NCBI GenBank assembly: GCA_937960755.1 | Contig: CALGOL010000497.1 | Span: forward strand, 1 to 8,126 | DNA from: an uncultured Azospirillum sp. | Lineage (GTDB): Bacteria > Pseudomonadota > Alphaproteobacteria > Azospirillales > Azospirillaceae | Length of the DNA stretch: 8,126 nucleotides | Direction of reading: 5' to 3' | Shown: positions 6,319-8,126 of the stretch, piece by piece | How the letters are laid out: every line of letters begins with the position of its first letter | Position numbering within the stretch: position 1 is the first letter of the stretch | Position numbers and translations under genes: made by a program | Notes under the pieces: generated by a model | Told to the model about the DNA's origin: nothing | The model's database searches: none | The model's input: only the letters and a program-made list of their open reading frames with translations

Positions 6319-6691
6319 GGCGAAAAATCTCCTGAACAGCGGCGTAGAAAAGCGGCCGGCGCCGAAGGCTTGGGCCCCCAGACAGGTTAAGTGGTTTAAA
6401 AATAGCGCAAATTGACCGGCATCAAGCCACAATTCGTTACAATTGGATGGCGGAGCGACGATTTTTTTTGCTCTGCCGTCGATTTTTCGCCCCTGCGATA
6501 TTGCGGCGCAGTTGGCGGCGGCGCTTTCCTGTAATATGGTGTGTGCGCTGCGGCGGACGGTCCTTAGGGGGGATCGGCGATCCGGCGCGGCGGCGACGGA
6601 GACCGGACGACAAGGCAGGTTCTTCTTCCCCGTTTAACCCCGCGGGTGTTTCCCCGAGCACTTAGACCAAAAAGATATTGGAGCGATAGCG
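6319..6691. promoter_or_regulatory. Divergent intergenic region between moeA and phaB
   Basis: This 373-bp gap must hold promoters in both directions and contains no credible gene; short open frames in it start within the gap and lack family features or ribosome sites. An FNR-like box lies at 6412-6425, next to two ACAATT copies (6429-6434, 6439-6444). TAATAT at 6532-6537 could be a -10 for phaB, but no good -35 is spaced correctly. A 13-bp palindrome, GGATCGGCGATCC, occupies 6571-6583. The 110 bp just before phaB are featureless apart from the GGAG ribosome site 8 nt before its start. Confidence 0.5.
6412..6425. promoter_or_regulatory. FNR/CRP-family-like binding site
   Basis: TTGACCGGCATCAA matches the FNR consensus TTGAT-N4-ATCAA at nine of ten specified positions. 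It lies about 94 bp before moeA and 267 bp before phaB. Molybdenum-cofactor genes are often raised under low oxygen, which makes control of moeA plausible. No well-placed -10 element confirms which gene it serves. Confidence 0.45.
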
Positions 6692-7435
6692 ATGTCTCAG
6701 AAGATCGCGCTTGTGACCGGCGCCATGGGCGGCCTCGGCACCGCCATTAGCCAGGCTCTGGCCAAGGACGGCTTCGTCGTGGCGGCCAACTGCCTGCCCA
6801 ATTTCGAGCCGGCCAATGCTTGGCTGGCCGCTCAGGAAGCCGCGGGCTACAAGTTCTACAAGGCCGAAGGCGACGTTTCCGACTTCGAAAGCTGCAAGGC
6901 GATGGTCGCGAAGCTGGAAGCCGACCTCGGCGGTCCGGTGGAAGTGCTGGTCAACAACGCCGGCATCACCCGCGACAAGTTCTTCCCCAAGATGGAAAAG
7001 GCCCAGTGGGACGCGGTGATCTCCACCAACCTCACCAGCCTGTTCAACGTCACCCAGCAGGTGTCGGCGAAGATGGCGGAACGCGGCTGGGGCCGCATCA
7101 TCAACATTTCGTCGGTCAACGGCGTTAAGGGCCAGGCCGGTCAGACCAACTACTCGGCCGCCAAGGCCGGCGTGATCGGCTTCACCAAGGCGCTGGCCGC
7201 CGAACTGGCCACCAAGGGCGTCACCGTCAACGCCATTGCGCCGGGCTACATCGGCACTGAAATGGTGCTGGCGATCCGTGAAGACATCCGTCAGAGCATC
7301 ATCGACACCGTGCCGATGAAGCGTCTGGGCACGCCGGAAGAAATCGGCGGCGCCGTGTCGTATCTGGCGTCGGAAATCGCCGGCTACGTCACCGGTGCGA
7401 CCCTGAACGTCAACGGCGGTCTGTACTACCAGTAA
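6692..7435 (+). CDS. phaB: Acetoacetyl-CoA reductase PhaB (short-chain dehydrogenase)
   Basis: The protein has 247 residues, the normal PhaB length. It reduces acetoacetyl-CoA to (R)-3-hydroxybutyryl-CoA with NADPH, the second step of polyhydroxybutyrate synthesis, in the cytoplasm. Classical SDR features are all present: the TGAMGGLG dinucleotide-binding loop (9-16), NNAG (88-91), catalytic Asn113, Ser141 in NISSVNG, and Tyr154 and Lys158 in YSAAK. PhaB-type marks are GITRDKFFPKMEKAQWDAV, VNGVKGQAGQTNYSAAKAG, IAPGYIGTEMV and the terminal LNVNGGLYYQ, which separate it from FabG. A GGAG ribosome site lies 8 nt upstream. It stands alone: no thiolase (phaA) or PHA synthase (phaC) is in view, and it ends in its own strong terminator, so it is probably monocistronic. 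The gene diverges from moeA. Confidence 0.93.
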   Translation: MSQKIALVTGAMGGLGTAISQALAKDGFVVAANCLPNFEPANAWLAAQEAAGYKFYKAEGDVSDFESCKAMVAKLEADLGGPVEVLVNNAGITRDKFFPKMEKAQWDAVISTNLTSLFNVTQQVSAKMAERGWGRIINISSVNGVKGQAGQTNYSAAKAGVIGFTKALAAELATKGVTVNAIAPGYIGTEMVLAIREDIRQSIIDTVPMKRLGTPEEIGGAVSYLASEIAGYVTGATLNVNGGLYYQ

Positions 7436-7445
7436 GCAATCGGTT

Positions 7446-7474
7446 GGCGGGCGCCCGGCGATCTGGCGCCCGCC
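7446..7474 (+). other. Perfect 10-bp stem-loop after phaB
   Basis: GGCGGGCGCC (7446-7455) pairs perfectly with GGCGCCCGCC (7465-7474) around a 9-nt loop, starting 11 nt after the phaB stop. It has no U-tract of its own. It precedes the intrinsic terminator by 12 nt and may protect the mRNA 3' end or assist termination. Confidence 0.6.
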
Positions 7475-7486
7475 CCCGGTTCGGCG

Positions 7487-7523
7487 AAAAGCCGGGCGTC
7501 CTTGGCGGGCGTCCGGCTTTTTT
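7487..7523 (+). terminator. Intrinsic terminator of phaB
   Basis: AAAAGCCGGGCGTCC (7487-7501) pairs with GGGCGTCCGGCTTTT (7507-7521) around a TTGGC loop, giving 15 base pairs including two G-U pairs. The run of six T at 7518-7523 forms the end of the stem and the tail. This is a strong rho-independent terminator on the plus strand. Confidence 0.85.
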
Positions 7524-7544
7524 GCGTCTACAGCTTACGAACGC

Positions 7545-7562
7545 ATCACATATCCATGTGAT
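7545..7562. promoter_or_regulatory. Perfect 7-bp inverted repeat before the small secreted protein gene
   Basis: ATCACAT (7545-7551) and ATGTGAT (7556-7562) form a perfect inverted repeat with a 4-bp spacer, 63 bp before the next start codon. Its half-sites resemble those of CRP-family proteins but in everted order (TCACA then TGTGA), so it is not a normal CRP site. TTGAAG (7567-7572) and TATCTG (7589-7594), 16 bp apart, could be a weak promoter just downstream. Regulator unknown. Confidence 0.4.
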
Positions 7563-7625
7563 TGCATTGAAGCGGCGGTCTGGCGCAATATCTGCTTATC
7601 CTGTCGTACTGTCGGAGCAAGAAAC

Positions 7626-7907
7626 ATGAAAGCAGCAGTTTCGGTCATCGCCCTCGCGATGTCTTTGGCCTTTAGCGGCGCCGCCATGGCTGACGCGGCG
7701 TCGGCGGCCAAGTGCGCCGACGGGCTTTCCGCCAACGGCAAGACGCTCTACAGCGCCACCGCGCCGCGGGTGAAGCCGGATTCCAAAATCGCCGACGAAC
7801 TGCGCGCGACGGCGCGGCCCTTGGTGATGGGCGGCACGCTGAGCCGCGACGACGCCAAGGTCGCCGCCGAAGAAGCTGGCAAATGCTTGGCGCTCCTGCA
7901 AAAGTAA
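7626..7907 (+). CDS. Small secreted protein with two cysteines, function unknown
   Basis: The protein has 93 residues. MKAAVSVIALAMSLAFSGAAMA is a clear Sec signal peptide with an A-M-A cleavage motif (20-22), leaving about 71 mature residues, so it is exported to the periplasm. Mature residues include one cysteine near the start (Cys30) and one near the end (Cys87), which could form a disulfide holding the ends together. The body is Ala-, Lys- and Asp-rich and likely helical (ADELRATARPLVMGG, DDAKVAAEEAGKCLALLQK). I recognise no family. A GGAG ribosome site 8 nt upstream and high GC at codon ends support a real gene. It follows the phaB terminator, has its own apparent promoter region with a perfect inverted repeat, and is followed 64 bp later by another small secreted protein in the same direction. 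Confidence 0.8.
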   Translation: MKAAVSVIALAMSLAFSGAAMADAASAAKCADGLSANGKTLYSATAPRVKPDSKIADELRATARPLVMGGTLSRDDAKVAAEEAGKCLALLQK

Positions 7908-7911
7908 TGAT

Positions 7912-7928
7912 CGCCGCCCAAGGCGGCG
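7912..7928 (+). other. Short stem-loop after the small secreted protein gene
   Basis: CGCCGCC (7912-7918) pairs with GGCGGCG (7922-7928) around a CAA loop, five bases past the stop codon. No U-tract follows, so it would at most slow or partially end transcription before the next gene. Confidence 0.4.
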
Positions 7929-7971
7929 CATAATCCCGATGATCCGGTTTTTGATGTGAAGGGGCGATGAA

Positions 7972-8126
7972 ATGACGGCGTTGAAATGGACAGGAGCGGC
8001 TGTTCTGGCGTTGAGCGGCGCGCTGCTGGCTGGTCAGGCTGAAGCGGTGGTTTATTGCAAGTCCGTCGGCGTTCCCAAGGGCTGCGTCTGGCGCCCCGGC
8101 GTCGCCGCTCCTGGTGTCGGCGCCCC
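7972..8126 (+). CDS. Secreted Cys-containing protein, N-terminal part, truncated by window edge
   Basis: An open frame runs from ATG at 7972 to the window end (51 complete codons). MTALKWTGAAVLALSGALLAGQAEA is a signal peptide with likely cleavage after Ala25. The mature protein begins VVYCKSVGVPKGCVWRPG, with cysteines at 29 and 38 that may form a disulfide, then a Gly/Pro/Ala/Val stretch (GVAAPGVGAP). I recognise no family from this much sequence. The start is favoured because GAAGGGG lies 7 nt upstream; the nearer ATG at 7966 stops after two codons. It may be cotranscribed with the preceding small secreted protein gene, 64 bp upstream. Confidence 0.7.
   Translation, partial: MTALKWTGAAVLALSGALLAGQAEAVVYCKSVGVPKGCVWRPGVAAPGVGA

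Noticed and set aside
6319..6432. Extension of MoeA by 38 residues to an upstream ATG
   Set aside because: The ATG at 6318 has an AGGAG ribosome site and gives the usual family length; the extension would also cover the FNR-like box.
6443..6665. Short plus-strand open frames upstream of phaB
   Set aside because: No ribosome site, no family features, and Arg-rich products typical of GC-rich non-coding sequence.
7444..7629. Plus-strand open frame of 61 codons after phaB
   Set aside because: It is laid over both hairpins of the phaB terminator and overlaps the start of the next gene.

Overview
The window is GC-rich, densely coded chromosomal DNA of proteobacterial type. The organism carries a dCache-type membrane receptor, a PilZ protein (cyclic-di-GMP signalling), the OsmC/MarR peroxide pair Ohr and OhrR, a propionyl-CoA synthetase of the PrpE/ACSS3 type, the molybdenum-cofactor enzyme MoeA and the polyhydroxyalkanoate enzyme PhaB. 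This mix fits a motile, metabolically flexible alpha- or betaproteobacterium. I lean towards a Rhodospirillales-like alphaproteobacterium, but the sequence alone does not settle it. There is no phage, transposase, CRISPR array, tRNA or rRNA in view, and base composition is even apart from AT-rich promoter gaps.

Layout. Positions 1-526 (minus) hold the N-terminal part of a membrane sensor with a double Cache ligand domain, cut by the window edge. Positions 621-1442 (minus) encode a 273-residue protein with a long helical N-terminus and a C-terminal PilZ domain. A 320-bp divergent gap follows. It carries a convincing operator/promoter for the next unit, ohr (1763-2182, plus) and ohrR (2271-2717, plus), a self-contained organic hydroperoxide defence and sensing module. 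The convergent gap 2718-2916 holds a double-hairpin dispersed repeat. On the minus strand come moeA (6318-5059) and then the acyl-CoA synthetase gene (4833-2917), separated by a 225-bp leader rich in dyads. A 373-bp divergent gap between moeA and phaB contains an FNR-like box. phaB (6692-7435, plus) ends in a strong intrinsic terminator. Two small exported proteins follow on the plus strand: a 93-residue two-cysteine protein (7626-7907) and the start of another Cys-containing secreted protein (7972 to the window end).

How it works together. The Ohr/OhrR pair is clearly one functional module: the regulator keeps the sensing cysteine and both tyrosines, and the gap upstream of ohr has tandem palindromes overlapping a sigma-70-like promoter. 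The acyl-CoA synthetase and PhaB could both feed acyl-CoA and polyhydroxyalkanoate metabolism, but they are not in one transcription unit. The receptor and the PilZ gene lie in the same direction and may both belong to environmental signalling. No previously undescribed multi-gene system is evident. The more unusual elements are regulatory DNA, the PilZ protein's helical extension and the uncharacterised small secreted proteins.
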